64,000 bases of DNA from Ruminococcus sp. UNK.MGS-30 (lineage in GTDB: Bacteria > Bacillota > Clostridia > Oscillospirales > Ruminococcaceae), in NCBI GenBank assembly GCA_000980705.1, contig LBCK01000002.1, positions 310,001 through 374,000 of the forward strand. Direction: 5' to 3'. The first letter of the stretch is position 1. Every line of letters begins with the position of its first letter. Positions 41,444-53,844 of the stretch are shown here, in pieces. The notes under the pieces were generated by a model, which made no database searches, had not been told where the DNA came from, and saw nothing but the letters and a program-made list of their open reading frames with translations. A program made the translations under genes and the position numbers.

Positions 41444-42205
41444 TTATTTTTTCCCTGTTTGTTTGGCTGCCTGGACGTGATACAGGATACGGGAGAGCAG
41501 CTTTTCCGGCACCAGCTTGGATGCGGCAACGCCCACACGCATCATCATGCCCGGAATGATGAGCAGTTTTCCCGTCAGCAGTCCGAACACTGCCTCTTTG
41601 GCAACTGCCTCCGGTGTCAGCGCCTTTACCCGGAACTGTACGCCGGCACGGTCGTTGAACCCGGTGTCCACTGGTCCGGGGCAGAGGATGCTGATGGTGA
41701 CACGGCTCTTTTCCCGGCGGAGTTCTTCCGCAATCGCCAGTGAGAGCCGGACTACATAGTTTTTCGAAGCGTAATAGGAGGAGAACAGCGGTCCGGTGAG
41801 GAATCCGGCGCTGGACGCCACGTTCAGAATGCGTCCGAAGTTGCGCTTTTTGAAGTCACGCAGAAACAGCTTGGTGAGAATGTGGAGCGCACGGACGTTG
41901 ACCTGCAGCAGTTCCAGTTCCTCCTGGAGCGCAGTCTCGGTGAATTCGCCGAAAACGCCGAACCCGGCATTGTTGACCAGGATGTCCACGTGCTTGTTTT
42001 TGCAGAATTCGTACAGGGTGAACGGCGCCTGGTTCTCTGCCAGATCCAGGGCGATGATCTCTGTGTGAACGGGCAGGGTCTCCTGCATCTGGAGCAGGGC
42101 GTTTTCATTGCGCCCCGTAAGGATCAGCGAGACGCCACGGCGGCTCAGTTCCTGTGCAATGGCTTTTCCGATACCGGAAGTCGCACCGGTAATCAATGCT
42201 TTCAT
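41444..42205 (-). CDS. Short-chain dehydrogenase/reductase
   Basis: The 253-residue protein has the SDR nucleotide motif TGATSGIG at residues 6-13, NNAG at about 89, the catalytic Ser in VASSAGF and the Tyr-x3-Lys in YYASKNY. The Arg in TGRNENAL suggests NADP(H). SDR proteins of this type (similar to YqjQ/DltE-like oxidoreductases) act on diverse alcohols or ketones; the substrate is unknown. It is monocistronic. Confidence 0.9.
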   Translation of the reverse strand: MKALITGATSGIGKAIAQELSRRGVSLILTGRNENALLQMQETLPVHTEIIALDLAENQAPFTLYEFCKNKHVDILVNNAGFGVFGEFTETALQEELELLQVNVRALHILTKLFLRDFKKRNFGRILNVASSAGFLTGPLFSSYYASKNYVVRLSLAIAEELRREKSRVTISILCPGPVDTGFNDRAGVQFRVKALTPEAVAKEAVFGLLTGKLLIIPGMMMRVGVAASKLVPEKLLSRILYHVQAAKQTGKK

Positions 42206-42314
42206 ATCAAAGTTCCTTTCTCTCAGTTTCTGATTTTACTATACCACAAATGCACGCCGAAATCAATCGAAAATCAAAGTTTTCTGAGAATCTGAAAAAA
42301 ATTTCGTGAAAGTA

Positions 42315-42343
42315 TGGACTTATGCAAAAAAATATAGTATAAT
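42315..42343 (+). promoter_or_regulatory. Promoter of the PrsA-like gene
   Basis: TGGACT and a perfect TATAAT have a 17-bp spacer, 100 bp before the ATG at 42443. Confidence 0.5.
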
Positions 42344-42442
42344 AAAAAAGTATTGGATTGCGGAGCGGCTTGTCCCGGGAGCATTCGGGCGGTCCGGTTT
42401 CTCTGCAAGACCGTTTATTTTATTCGGAGGTATCAAATAACT

Positions 42443-43852
42443 ATGTTCAGATGGAAAAAAGCTGCGGCTGTTCTGGCTGCTGCTGCAATGACTGCCGCAG
42501 GCGTGGGATGCACTGCCGGAAGCGGTACGGCTTATGCCATGACAATTGACGGCGTACAGGTGAATGCCGGCATTTACATTTACTATTCTTACGCATCCTA
42601 TATGGAACTGACACAGACGCTCCAGTCTGAGAATTCGGAACTGGATGTATCGGACAAGGATGTTGTCAAGGAACAGAAGATGGACGGCGTCAGCTCGGAA
42701 GAGTGGATCAAGAACAAGGCACTGGAATACTGCCAGCGCTATGTGGCAATCGAAAAGAAGTTCGAGGAGCTGGATCTGTCACTGACAGAAGAAGAGAACA
42801 AGGAGATCTCCAGCACCATTGATTCGTTTTGGGATACAAACGGAGAACTGTACGAAAAGAACGGTATTGCGAAAAGCTCAGTACAGAGCGTTCTGGAAAA
42901 CACCTATATGACAAATGATGTGTTCCTGTATTACTACGGTCTGGACGGCGAAGAGGGAACCACCGAGGATGATCTGAAACAGTACTATGAGGAAAACAAT
43001 GCCCGTGTACGGTACATCAAGTTCAATCTGACAGACGGCAACGGCGAGGCGCTGGATGATGCCGGCAAGAAGGATATGAAGGCAAAGGTCGAGGACTATC
43101 TGGGCGAGATCAACGCACTCAAGGGCGATGAAGATGCCATGGAAGACGAGATGGACACTGTTCAGAGCGACTACAATGCTTACGTGACTTCGATTTCCGA
43201 AGAGGCTGCTGCTGCAACTGCAACATCGGCAACCGATGCAGACGGCAACGAGATTCCTGCAACAACAGAAGAGACAACTACGACCACAGAAGAAACCACA
43301 ACTACAACTACCGCTGCCGCAGAGGACAGCGCAGCAGCGACGGAAACTGCCGGCGACAGCGATTCTGAGGAGACCACAGCAACCGAAGAGACTGCTGCGG
43401 AAGAGACAACCACAGAGGCAGCTGTGGAGACTGACGAGAATGGTTCTGAGGTAACTACCACAACAACTGCACCCTATGCCAACGAGCAGATCATTGCAAA
43501 GGTGACCACAAAGGAAGATACCAAGGAAGAGGATATCACCTATACACCATGCAAGAATGTATACGACTATGCTTTCGGCGATGGACAGAAGAACTATGGC
43601 GATGCAACGATCATTGAAGATGATGACGCGTACTATATCGTAATGAGCCGTGATATCAAGGACCGTATGACGGAAGACGATCTGTGGACAGAGTCACAGC
43701 AGAATACTGTCATTTCGCAGGAATACAGCGATGCGTTTGAGGATATGCTGGACGGCTGGACAGCTGACCAGAAGGTCGAGAAGAACGACAGCGCAATCAA
43801 GCGTTATGATGCGTTCAAGATCGATATGGACAGCAGCAGTCAGAGTGCATAA
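42443..43852 (+). CDS. PrsA/SurA-like foldase lipoprotein with Thr/Glu-rich insert
   Basis: The 469-residue protein has a lipoprotein signal (AAGVGC, Cys23) and a helical SurA/PrsA-like N-terminal domain. A low-complexity stretch of Thr, Glu and Ala (about 257-343) then separates it from a C-terminal segment that includes YANEQIIAKVTT and FGDGQKNYGDATIIEDDDAYYIVM, which resembles the end of a parvulin domain. The parvulin core may be missing or disrupted by the insert, so prolyl isomerase activity is doubtful. It would assist folding of exported proteins. GGAGG precedes the ATG at 42443; 30 upstream codons were discarded. Confidence 0.7.
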   Translation: MFRWKKAAAVLAAAAMTAAGVGCTAGSGTAYAMTIDGVQVNAGIYIYYSYASYMELTQTLQSENSELDVSDKDVVKEQKMDGVSSEEWIKNKALEYCQRYVAIEKKFEELDLSLTEEENKEISSTIDSFWDTNGELYEKNGIAKSSVQSVLENTYMTNDVFLYYYGLDGEEGTTEDDLKQYYEENNARVRYIKFNLTDGNGEALDDAGKKDMKAKVEDYLGEINALKGDEDAMEDEMDTVQSDYNAYVTSISEEAAAATATSATDADGNEIPATTEETTTTTEETTTTTTAAAEDSAAATETAGDSDSEETTATEETAAEETTTEAAVETDENGSEVTTTTTAPYANEQIIAKVTTKEDTKEEDITYTPCKNVYDYAFGDGQKNYGDATIIEDDDAYYIVMSRDIKDRMTEDDLWTESQQNTVISQEYSDAFEDMLDGWTADQKVEKNDSAIKRYDAFKIDMDSSSQSA

Positions 43853-43876
43853 CAGAAGATTAGATAGAATTATGCG

Positions 43877-43907
43877 AAAGCCCGATTGGAAACAGTCGGG
43901 CTTTTTG
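43877..43907 (+). terminator. Intrinsic terminator
   Basis: Arms AAAGCCCGATTG and CAGTCGGGCTTT with a GAAA loop are followed by a T-run. Confidence 0.9.
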
Positions 43908-43983
43908 CGTTGTTTGGGGTAATTAAAGTAGTGCTATGTATAAAATGTACAATAAATAGATTTTAATGTTCATAAACTTATGC

Positions 43984-44012
43984 TTGACAAAGTCGAGCGA
44001 GCGTGGTATAAT
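43984..44012 (+). promoter_or_regulatory. rRNA promoter P1
   Basis: TTGACA and TATAAT are separated by 17 bp. Confidence 0.85.
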
Positions 44013-44125
44013 AATAAAACTGTCGCACGGGAGCGGGAGTCAAGAGGACAAATGAATGAAAGAAAGTGGAAGAGCGGATCGGGAGATCGACAGCGGCCGG
44101 TGGAATTTGTTCAAGAAAAGTTCAC

Positions 44126-44154
44126 TTGACAAAAGCGTGAAAGTGTGATAGAAT
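44126..44154 (+). promoter_or_regulatory. rRNA promoter P2
   Basis: TTGACA and TAGAAT are separated by 17 bp. The -35 context TTCACTTGACAAAA is shared with P3 and P4. Confidence 0.8.
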
Positions 44155-44234
44155 GAATAGGCTGACTGTTTTGGACAGGCTGTCGAGGATGAAAAGAGAA
44201 TGATGGGTTGAACATCAGTTCACAGATTGTTTAC

Positions 44235-44263
44235 TTGACAAAAACGACAGAATGTGATAAAAT
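44235..44263 (+). promoter_or_regulatory. rRNA promoter P3
   Basis: TTGACA and TAAAAT are separated by 17 bp. Confidence 0.8.
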
Positions 44264-44332
44264 AGAAAAGCTGGTCACGGCGAGAAGGAAAGAAAAGAAA
44301 ACGATCTGAACTTCGGTTCACAAAATGTTTAC

Positions 44333-44361
44333 TTGACAAAAGCTTCTGAATGTGATATAAT
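44333..44361 (+). promoter_or_regulatory. rRNA promoter P4
   Basis: TTGACA and TATAAT are separated by 17 bp. It is the promoter nearest the 16S gene, with about 200 bases of leader to the mature 5' end. Confidence 0.85.
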
Positions 44362-44398
44362 ATAAAAGTTGCAGCACGAAAGCTGCTTCGAAAGTATC

Positions 44399-44416
44399 TT
44401 GAAAATTGAACAATGC
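44399..44416 (+). other. 16S processing stalk, 5' strand
   Basis: TTGAAAATTGAACAATGC in the leader is complementary, with two exceptions, to 46138-46154 just after 16S. The pair would form a stem around pre-16S RNA for RNase III cleavage. It also resembles the boxA region of Firmicutes rRNA leaders. Confidence 0.7.
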
Positions 44417-44561
44417 ACTACAAGCGAAAAAGCCCTTGAAATTCCAAGAGATTGGAACTTTAAGAAGTCAGAAAAGACGAAAAAATCACAAAGGTAATTG
44501 CGAGCGAAATCGTGATTGCTAGGATCGATATAAAGATGCGAAAGCATCTGTATATACAACT

Positions 44562-46078
<1,517 letters not shown>

Positions 46079-46137
46079 AGCACGAACGAAAGTTCATAAG
46101 CTTCGGTCAGCAAGGGAGACCGCAAAGTAGAAAGAAA

Positions 46138-46154
46138 GCATTGTTCAATTTTGA
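46138..46154 (+). other. 16S processing stalk, 3' strand
   Basis: GCATTGTTCAATTTTGA pairs with the leader segment at 44399-44416. Confidence 0.7.
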
Positions 46155-46215
46155 GGGTACTGAAGAAGACGGTGCCGCAATGAGAAGCTTGAAAAACCGA
46201 GGGAAACCCGAAAAT

Positions 46216-46291
46216 GGGGGTGTAGCTCAGCTGGGAGAGCACCTGCTTTGCAAGCAGGGGGTCAGGAGTTCGATCCTCCTCATCTCCACCA
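46216..46291 (+). tRNA. tRNA-Ala (anticodon TGC)
   Basis: A 76-nt cloverleaf with anticodon loop TTTGCAA and encoded CCA, in the 16S-23S spacer. Confidence 0.96.
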
Positions 46292-46294
46292 TAA

Positions 46295-46371
<77 letters not shown>

Positions 46372-46636
46372 CTTACCAAAGGGTAACCTAAGGAAAAAGC
46401 AAATGTCTTGCTTGCAAGAGCAAATATCAGTAGATGAAAAAGATCATCTGTTGATATCTGTTCTTGGAAAAGGACAGAAAAAAGTGCAGCTTGAAAACAG
46501 AATAATGAAAGCAAATGCAAGTGAAAACTACGAGTAAGTAGAAACAACGACATGAAGGTGAATAACCAAAATGTTGGGTAAAAAATACTACAAATAGTTG
46601 GACGCGAAAATTCTGAGAAGAACCAAACGAACAAAT

Positions 46637-49442
<2,806 letters not shown>

Positions 49443-49513
49443 CTTTTCCTTTTGTTCATGCGTCCTTTGTTACGCACTTCATTTGTTCTTCATTTATCTC
49501 TGTTTTTTAGTTC

Positions 49514-49628
49514 GCCGGTGTTTATGGCAAAGAGGTTCCACCCGTTCCCATTCCGAACACGGCAGTTAAGCTCTTTTGCGCCTACGATACTTGGTCATCT
49601 CGATCTGGGAAAATTGGTCAATGCCGGC
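49514..49628 (+). rRNA. rrf: 5S ribosomal RNA
   Basis: Terminal stem GCCGGTG pairs with the closing TGCCGGC, and the core CCGTTCCCATTCCGAACACGG is highly conserved in 5S (the CCCATTCCGAACACGG part is typical). Length about 115 nt. Confidence 0.93.
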
Positions 49629-49637
49629 TTTTCTTTT

Positions 49638-49670
49638 AGGGAGTCTTTCATTTCGAAAGGCTCCCTTTTT
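49638..49670 (+). terminator. Terminator of the rRNA operon
   Basis: Arms AGGGAGTCTTT and AAAGGCTCCCT with a seven-base loop are followed by TTTTT, ten bases after the 5S gene. Confidence 0.88.
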
Positions 49671-49769
49671 CGTTGCCGCTTCTTTTACTTTATATATATC
49701 CTTATCCTTTTTTATCACTTCCTCATTCGCTGAATTCACCCTTTTCTTTCATCCTTTTTTCTAACCCTC

Positions 49770-49799
49770 TTGACAAATCTATCCTCTCTATGGTATAAT
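49770..49799 (+). promoter_or_regulatory. Promoter of the CAT-anticodon tRNA
   Basis: TTGACA near 49770 is followed about 18 bp later by TATAAT near 49794. It lies about 25 bp before the tRNA. Confidence 0.7.
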
Positions 49800-49821
49800 A
49801 TTCTTCGTTAATCCCACTTCC

Positions 49822-49898
49822 GGGCCATTAGCTCAGTTGGTTAGAGCTACCGGCTCATAACCGGTCGGTCCTGGGTTCGAGTCCCCGATGGCCCACCA
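49822..49898 (+). tRNA. tRNA with CAT anticodon (Met, or lysidine-type Ile)
   Basis: A 77-nt cloverleaf with acceptor GGGCCAT, anticodon loop CTCATAA and encoded CCA. It lacks the initiator features of three G-C pairs in the anticodon stem, so it is an elongator Met or a lysidine-modified Ile tRNA. A promoter TTGACA with TATAAT (49770-49799) lies just upstream. Confidence 0.92.
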
Positions 49899-49929
49899 TA
49901 TTGTGACCATAAAAAAGATATATGGTCGA

Positions 49930-49957
49930 AAAAGCCCGAAATATCGGGCTTTTTTCA
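49930..49957 (+). terminator. Terminator of the tRNA
   Basis: Arms AAAGCCCGA and TCGGGCTTT with a short loop are followed by a T-run. Confidence 0.85.
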
Positions 49958-50175
49958 TGCCCAAACGACGAAAAAAGCAGGTGAAAAACCGTAGATATTT
50001 TTGGGCATTTTTTTCGGTGTAGAGGGATTCGAACCGAGTCCCAGCAGAAATGGACTCGGCACAACTGCTGTAAACATGGCAGCCGACCGATGCAAAGAAA
50101 AAAATCAGGGCAGATTGGAAAAGATAAAATATCAATCTTTATTTTTCAAATAGAAAATAGTATACAAATTTTTGA
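49958..50175. other. Non-coding region at the presumed ICE left boundary
   Basis: No gene could be supported. It holds a perfect hairpin CCGAGTCC/GGACTCGG (50034-50059) next to GGGATTCGAACC, which resembles a tRNA T-arm on the minus strand but does not fold as a tRNA. Base composition changes to A/T-rich here. The element end may be inside this stretch; no direct repeat can be proved because the other end is outside the window. Confidence 0.4.
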
Positions 50176-50232
50176 AGACCGTTTTGTCTGGTATCACGAA
50201 ACACGTGATACTGCACAAAGCGGTCTTTTTTT
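50176..50232 (+). promoter_or_regulatory. Long hairpin leader with T-run, ICE copy 1
   Basis: AGACCGTTTTGT pairs with ACAAAGCGGTCT, a 3 by 3 internal loop follows, then GTATCACG pairs with CGTGATAC; seven T residues come after. It is an intrinsic terminator or attenuator 54 bp before the first ICE gene. Its outer stem and flanks resemble a second element at 53761. Confidence 0.65.
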
Positions 50233-50285
50233 GTTTCCGGCAGAGATGAAAAAGACTGCTTCAAAATACATTGCGGAGGAAGAAT

Positions 50286-51383
50286 ATGAAGAAGTTACAT
50301 TTTAACAGCACACTGAATCACAAAGCATCGGATTACAAGCCTTGTGAAATCTGCGTGGAAAGGGTCGTCACGCTCTATGGCAGAAGCTTTGAGGAATTGA
50401 AAAATCATCTAATGCATGATGATCCGTACATCGTTGCATATCGTGACCTTATGTACACGGAGGGTGATACGGCACATTGTCTGTTGTTTGTGGACTATGA
50501 CAGCGGCGATGGAGTACTGGTGGAGTCCGAAGGCAGCAATTACGCCAGAAAATCACAGTTTATCCCCAACGCAAGAGCACTGCTGGAGAGCAATGAAATG
50601 ACCGCAGCTGAAACAAGGCTGCATAACGATTTGAAAAAAATTGCCGACAAAGTTGCGGAGCTTGCCCATTGTGGTGAAATAAGCCTCGCATTTGACGAAC
50701 TGCTGGCAGAATCCGATCTGGATGTAAAATCCGTTCTGCGTGATGCGGTAACAGCAATGCTCCGAGAACGTGAGGACATTCAGATGGCAGAAAGTCAGTC
50801 CATCGAAGTTCCCTTTCAGCCGGATATCACGGTAGAAGCGAAACCGACACAGGAATTGACATTTTACTGTCCGCTAAAAATTGTCAGAGAATCGGAAGAA
50901 CCTGATTACGAATGGGACGAGGAAGTTACAGAGGAAGATTTTGAGGAAATTCCGTCTGCATATGCCGAAGGCTGTGTGGATGAGATCAACGATTTTATTC
51001 GGAATTGCGAAGAACCGGATGAAGAACACCGTGGATTGATGGCTTACTATTACGATGATCCTGCCATTCGAGAAAAAGTTTTCTCGGCGATTCCATCCGT
51101 CAGAGATGTTAACGGCGAACTCGTAGGCGTATTTGAATGTGAAATTTCCGGCGAACTGACAGTAAGTGAACTGGAAGATTTACGCAGCTATCTCACTGGT
51201 CAGGCAAGCGATGGTTGGGGCGAAGGTCTTGAACAACACGGCGTTAAAACCGCTGATTTTGGCGAGATTTATGTAAGTTTTTGGAATGACAGCAACGACT
51301 GGTCGCTGCAGACAGAAGAAGAAATGGGATTGTCTCAGGCTGAGAAACACACGGAAGAACCCAGCATGGGCATGACGATGTGA
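50286..51383 (+). CDS. ICE cargo protein, DUF6329-like, function unknown
   Basis: The 365-residue acidic protein has no signal peptide or membrane helix. It starts MKKLHFNSTLNHKASDYKPC, with a first domain to about 110, a helical middle, and a C-terminal domain (about 235-345) of YxxDP and GELTVSELEDLRSYLTGQ type. I recall similar proteins in conjugative elements of Ruminococcus and relatives under DUF6329, with no known function. GCGGAGGAAG precedes the ATG at 50286. It runs within four bases of the next gene. Confidence 0.65.
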   Translation: MKKLHFNSTLNHKASDYKPCEICVERVVTLYGRSFEELKNHLMHDDPYIVAYRDLMYTEGDTAHCLLFVDYDSGDGVLVESEGSNYARKSQFIPNARALLESNEMTAAETRLHNDLKKIADKVAELAHCGEISLAFDELLAESDLDVKSVLRDAVTAMLREREDIQMAESQSIEVPFQPDITVEAKPTQELTFYCPLKIVRESEEPDYEWDEEVTEEDFEEIPSAYAEGCVDEINDFIRNCEEPDEEHRGLMAYYYDDPAIREKVFSAIPSVRDVNGELVGVFECEISGELTVSELEDLRSYLTGQASDGWGEGLEQHGVKTADFGEIYVSFWNDSNDWSLQTEEEMGLSQAEKHTEEPSMGMTM

Positions 51384-51394
51384 AAGGAGCAGCT

Positions 51395-51691
51395 ATGTTT
51401 TATAGCAGAGATAAAGTGGAACAACTCCGACAGAGGTATCCGGAAGGCACGAGGATTTGCCTTGACAGCATGGAAAATGATCCCCGACCGATTCCGTCAG
51501 GCACAAAGGGGACGGTAATTACAGTAGATGACGCCGGTCAATTATTCATGAAGTGGGACAACGGGTGTTCCCTTTCGCTAATCCCCGGCGAGGACAGATT
51601 CCATGTGATTCAGCCGGAAGAAAATTTGTCGGAGGAAATGCAAGAAACTGAGAATCCCTCAGAAGAACTTGAAATGCATATGTCTATGTAG
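51395..51691 (+). CDS. DUF4314 domain-containing protein
   Basis: The 98-residue protein matches the DUF4314 pattern: RYPEGTRICLDSMENDPRPI, then SGTKGTVITVDDAGQLFMKWDNG and LIPGEDRF, an SH3-like beta barrel. It is common in Firmicutes conjugative elements and may regulate or bind nucleic acid, but this is not known. GAAAGGAGC precedes the ATG at 51395. The last 30 residues are acidic. Confidence 0.8.
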   Translation: MFYSRDKVEQLRQRYPEGTRICLDSMENDPRPIPSGTKGTVITVDDAGQLFMKWDNGCSLSLIPGEDRFHVIQPEENLSEEMQETENPSEELEMHMSM

Positions 51692-51750
51692 GCGGTTTGA
51701 TTTGAAAAAACTGAACTGTCTTTTTGCCCAAATGAAAGGAAAAGGTGAAA

Positions 51751-52875
51751 ATGATTCGATATTTTGAAAGCTTCGCAGGCATCGGCGCATTCCGATCGGC
51801 ATTTGAAAAAATGGGCGGATTTGAATGTGTAGGCTGGTGCGAAATCGACCGATATGCGCAAAAGGCTTATCGAGCCTTGTACGACACAGGAGGAGAAAAG
51901 TTTTATGAGGACATCACAAAAATCGATTACGGAGGTATGCCGGATTTTGATCTGCTCGTTGGCGGACCATGCTGCCAATCATTTAGTGTCGCAGGGCGCA
52001 GACTCGCTTTTGCGGACGACAGAGGAAACCTCTTTTTCAACTATATCCAAATCCTTGAAGCCAAGCGACCTCGCTATTTTATTGCTGAAAATGTACCCAA
52101 TCTGTTGGGAATATCGCAGGGGGAATGCTACAGAATTATCCTTGAAAAGATTTCAGAACTGGGGTATCGTATGTGCTGGCGTGTGCTTAACAGCTCCGGT
52201 TTCGGAATACCACAGTCAAGACGAAGGCTGTTCCTTGTCGGATATCTTGGAGACAGATGTCCCGCCGAAATACTGGCTTTCGGAGGAAATGATGCGGAAA
52301 ATTGCGGCAAAGGAAAAACTGAACAGCTGATCGGCGGCAGTCAGGGTTCGAGGGTGTATTCCACAAACGGCACAGCGGTTACACAGTGCAGCGGTTCAGG
52401 CGGCATGGGAGGTAAAACAGGACTTTATTTTATAGACTGTAATCCAAGTCCTCAAATGACGGACGCAGCAAGATGTATTACTGCAAGGCAGAACAGCGGA
52501 ATAAGTCATCACAGAGGTGAACATTCCGCTGTTTTTGTGGATGATGCGCCGAGAGCCATTCTCAATCCGTTTAAGGAGCATACCCGTCAGAACGGCAGAA
52601 GAATCAAAGAGCCCAACGAGCCGATGTTTACACTTACGGTGACAGACAGGCATGGAATTGTTCACAGAGGACGGATTCGTCGGCTTATGCCTGTGGAATG
52701 CTGGAAATTACAGGGGTTTCGCAAGGATCAATTTGAAAAGGTTGCGGCAACGGGAATGTCCGACGCTCAGCTTTACAAACAAGCCGGAAATTCGATTACG
52801 GTTGCGGTTGTTGAAGCAATTGCAAGAAATTTATTGAAATTTGACGAGGAGGTAAGCAGTGGAAAATATCATTAA
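51751..52875 (+). CDS. DNA (cytosine-5) methyltransferase
   Basis: The 374-residue protein has motif I (FESFAGIGAFRSAF), the catalytic loop GGPCCQSFSVAG with Cys75, ENV in motif VI and PQSRRRLFLVG in motif VIII; AGNSITVAVVEAIA is motif X. It transfers methyl from SAM to C5 of cytosine. The residue before the catalytic Cys is Cys74 instead of the usual Pro. There is no restriction enzyme gene beside it, so it is likely an orphan that protects the element from host restriction. Start ATG 51751 is preceded by AAGGAAAAGG. It overlaps the next gene by 17 bases. Confidence 0.92.
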   Translation: MIRYFESFAGIGAFRSAFEKMGGFECVGWCEIDRYAQKAYRALYDTGGEKFYEDITKIDYGGMPDFDLLVGGPCCQSFSVAGRRLAFADDRGNLFFNYIQILEAKRPRYFIAENVPNLLGISQGECYRIILEKISELGYRMCWRVLNSSGFGIPQSRRRLFLVGYLGDRCPAEILAFGGNDAENCGKGKTEQLIGGSQGSRVYSTNGTAVTQCSGSGGMGGKTGLYFIDCNPSPQMTDAARCITARQNSGISHHRGEHSAVFVDDAPRAILNPFKEHTRQNGRRIKEPNEPMFTLTVTDRHGIVHRGRIRRLMPVECWKLQGFRKDQFEKVAATGMSDAQLYKQAGNSITVAVVEAIARNLLKFDEEVSSGKYH

Positions 52876-53620
52876 AATTTTTGCGAATGAAGAGTTTGGC
52901 AGGGTCAGGACAGTGATAATAAAAGGCGAACCGTGGTTTGTACTTGCAGATGTATGCAAAGCACTTGAAATCAGCAATTCCAGAATGGTTGCCAGTCGTC
53001 TGGACAGCGATGAGCTGATGTCAGTCAAACTGACATCAGGTGGACAGCGCCGAGAAATGACGGTAGTTAGCGAAAGCGGACTTTATGATGTAATTCTTAG
53101 AAGTGACAAACCACAGGCGAAGTATTTTTGTAAATGGGTCACAACTAAGATACTTCCAACAATCAGGAGAACCGGCGGCTACGTTGCCAACGAGGATATG
53201 TTCATCGAAAACTATCTCCCTTTTTTGGACGAGCCGTATCAAAATCTGTTCCGTTTGCAGATGATGGCGATTAACAAGCTAAACGAGCGAATCCGCCATG
53301 ACGAGCCGCTGGTGGAGTTTGCCAATCAGGTGTCCAATACGGATAATCTCATCGACATGAACGCCATGGCAAAGCTTGCGGTGGAAGAAGATATCCCCAT
53401 CGGCAGGAATCGGCTGTTCCGTTGGCTGCGGGAAAACGAGATATTGATGTCAGGAAATTTGCCGTATCAGAAGTACATCGACCGAGGGTATTTTGCGGTG
53501 AAGGAGTCCGTTTTTGAAACGGATTCCATGTGCAGAACTTATCAGCAGACGTTTGTTACTGGCAAGGGGCAGCAATACATCATTGGCAGACTGAAAAAAG
53601 AATTCTGCAATGAAATTTAA
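52859..53620 (+). CDS. BRO/Ant-type antirepressor
   Basis: The 253-residue protein has an N-terminal BRO-N domain (about 1-100: FGRVRTVIIKGEPWFVLADV and later SESGLYDVILRS) and a C-terminal KilAC-like DNA-binding domain with AKLAVEEDIPIGRNRLFRWLR. Such proteins from phages and mobile elements act as antirepressors or regulators. The start is GTG at 52859, six bases after GAGGAGG, inside the end of the methyltransferase gene. Confidence 0.88.
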   Translation: MENIIKIFANEEFGRVRTVIIKGEPWFVLADVCKALEISNSRMVASRLDSDELMSVKLTSGGQRREMTVVSESGLYDVILRSDKPQAKYFCKWVTTKILPTIRRTGGYVANEDMFIENYLPFLDEPYQNLFRLQMMAINKLNERIRHDEPLVEFANQVSNTDNLIDMNAMAKLAVEEDIPIGRNRLFRWLRENEILMSGNLPYQKYIDRGYFAVKESVFETDSMCRTYQQTFVTGKGQQYIIGRLKKEFCNEI

Positions 53621-53640
53621 CTGTTCAGGGGGGTGAAATT

Positions 53641-53754
53641 ATGCTTGGATTTATCACAGGACTGCTTTTGGGAGGAACATTGGGCACTGCAGTAATGGCG
53701 CTGTGCAATGCCGCCAAAAGTGCAGATGAGGAAATGGAAACGAAAATAAAGTAA
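53641..53754 (+). CDS. DUF3789 small membrane protein
   Basis: This 37-residue product begins MLGFITGLLLGGTLGTAVMA, a single membrane helix with a glycine-rich face, then a Cys and a short charged tail. DUF3789 proteins of this length are common in conjugative elements; function unknown. GGGGGTG precedes the ATG. It is 20 bases after the antirepressor gene. Confidence 0.75.
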   Translation: MLGFITGLLLGGTLGTAVMALCNAAKSADEEMETKIK

Positions 53755-53760
53755 GGTAAG

Positions 53761-53826
53761 GTCGTTTTGCCAGTGACGGAAGCTATTCTGTGATTTGCAA
53801 AGCGACTTTCTTTCTGTCATTGGCAA
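53761..53826 (+). promoter_or_regulatory. Leader with two competing hairpins, ICE copy 2
   Basis: Hairpin A: GTCGTTTTGC (53761-53770) pairs with GCAAAGCGAC (53797-53806) around a small stem CGGAA/TTCTG, followed by TTTCTTTC. Hairpin B: TTGCCAGTGACGGAA (53767-53781) pairs with TTCTGTCATTGGCAA (53812-53826). They share bases and cannot form together. It lies between DUF3789 and the adenine methyltransferase gene. Confidence 0.6.
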
Positions 53827-53844
53827 ACGGCAGAAAGGCGTTAC

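Noticed and set aside
50010..50110. A possible tRNA or tmRNA fragment on the minus strand
   Set aside because: GGTTCGAATCC resembles a T-loop, but the T-stem does not pair and no acceptor or anticodon arm could be built.
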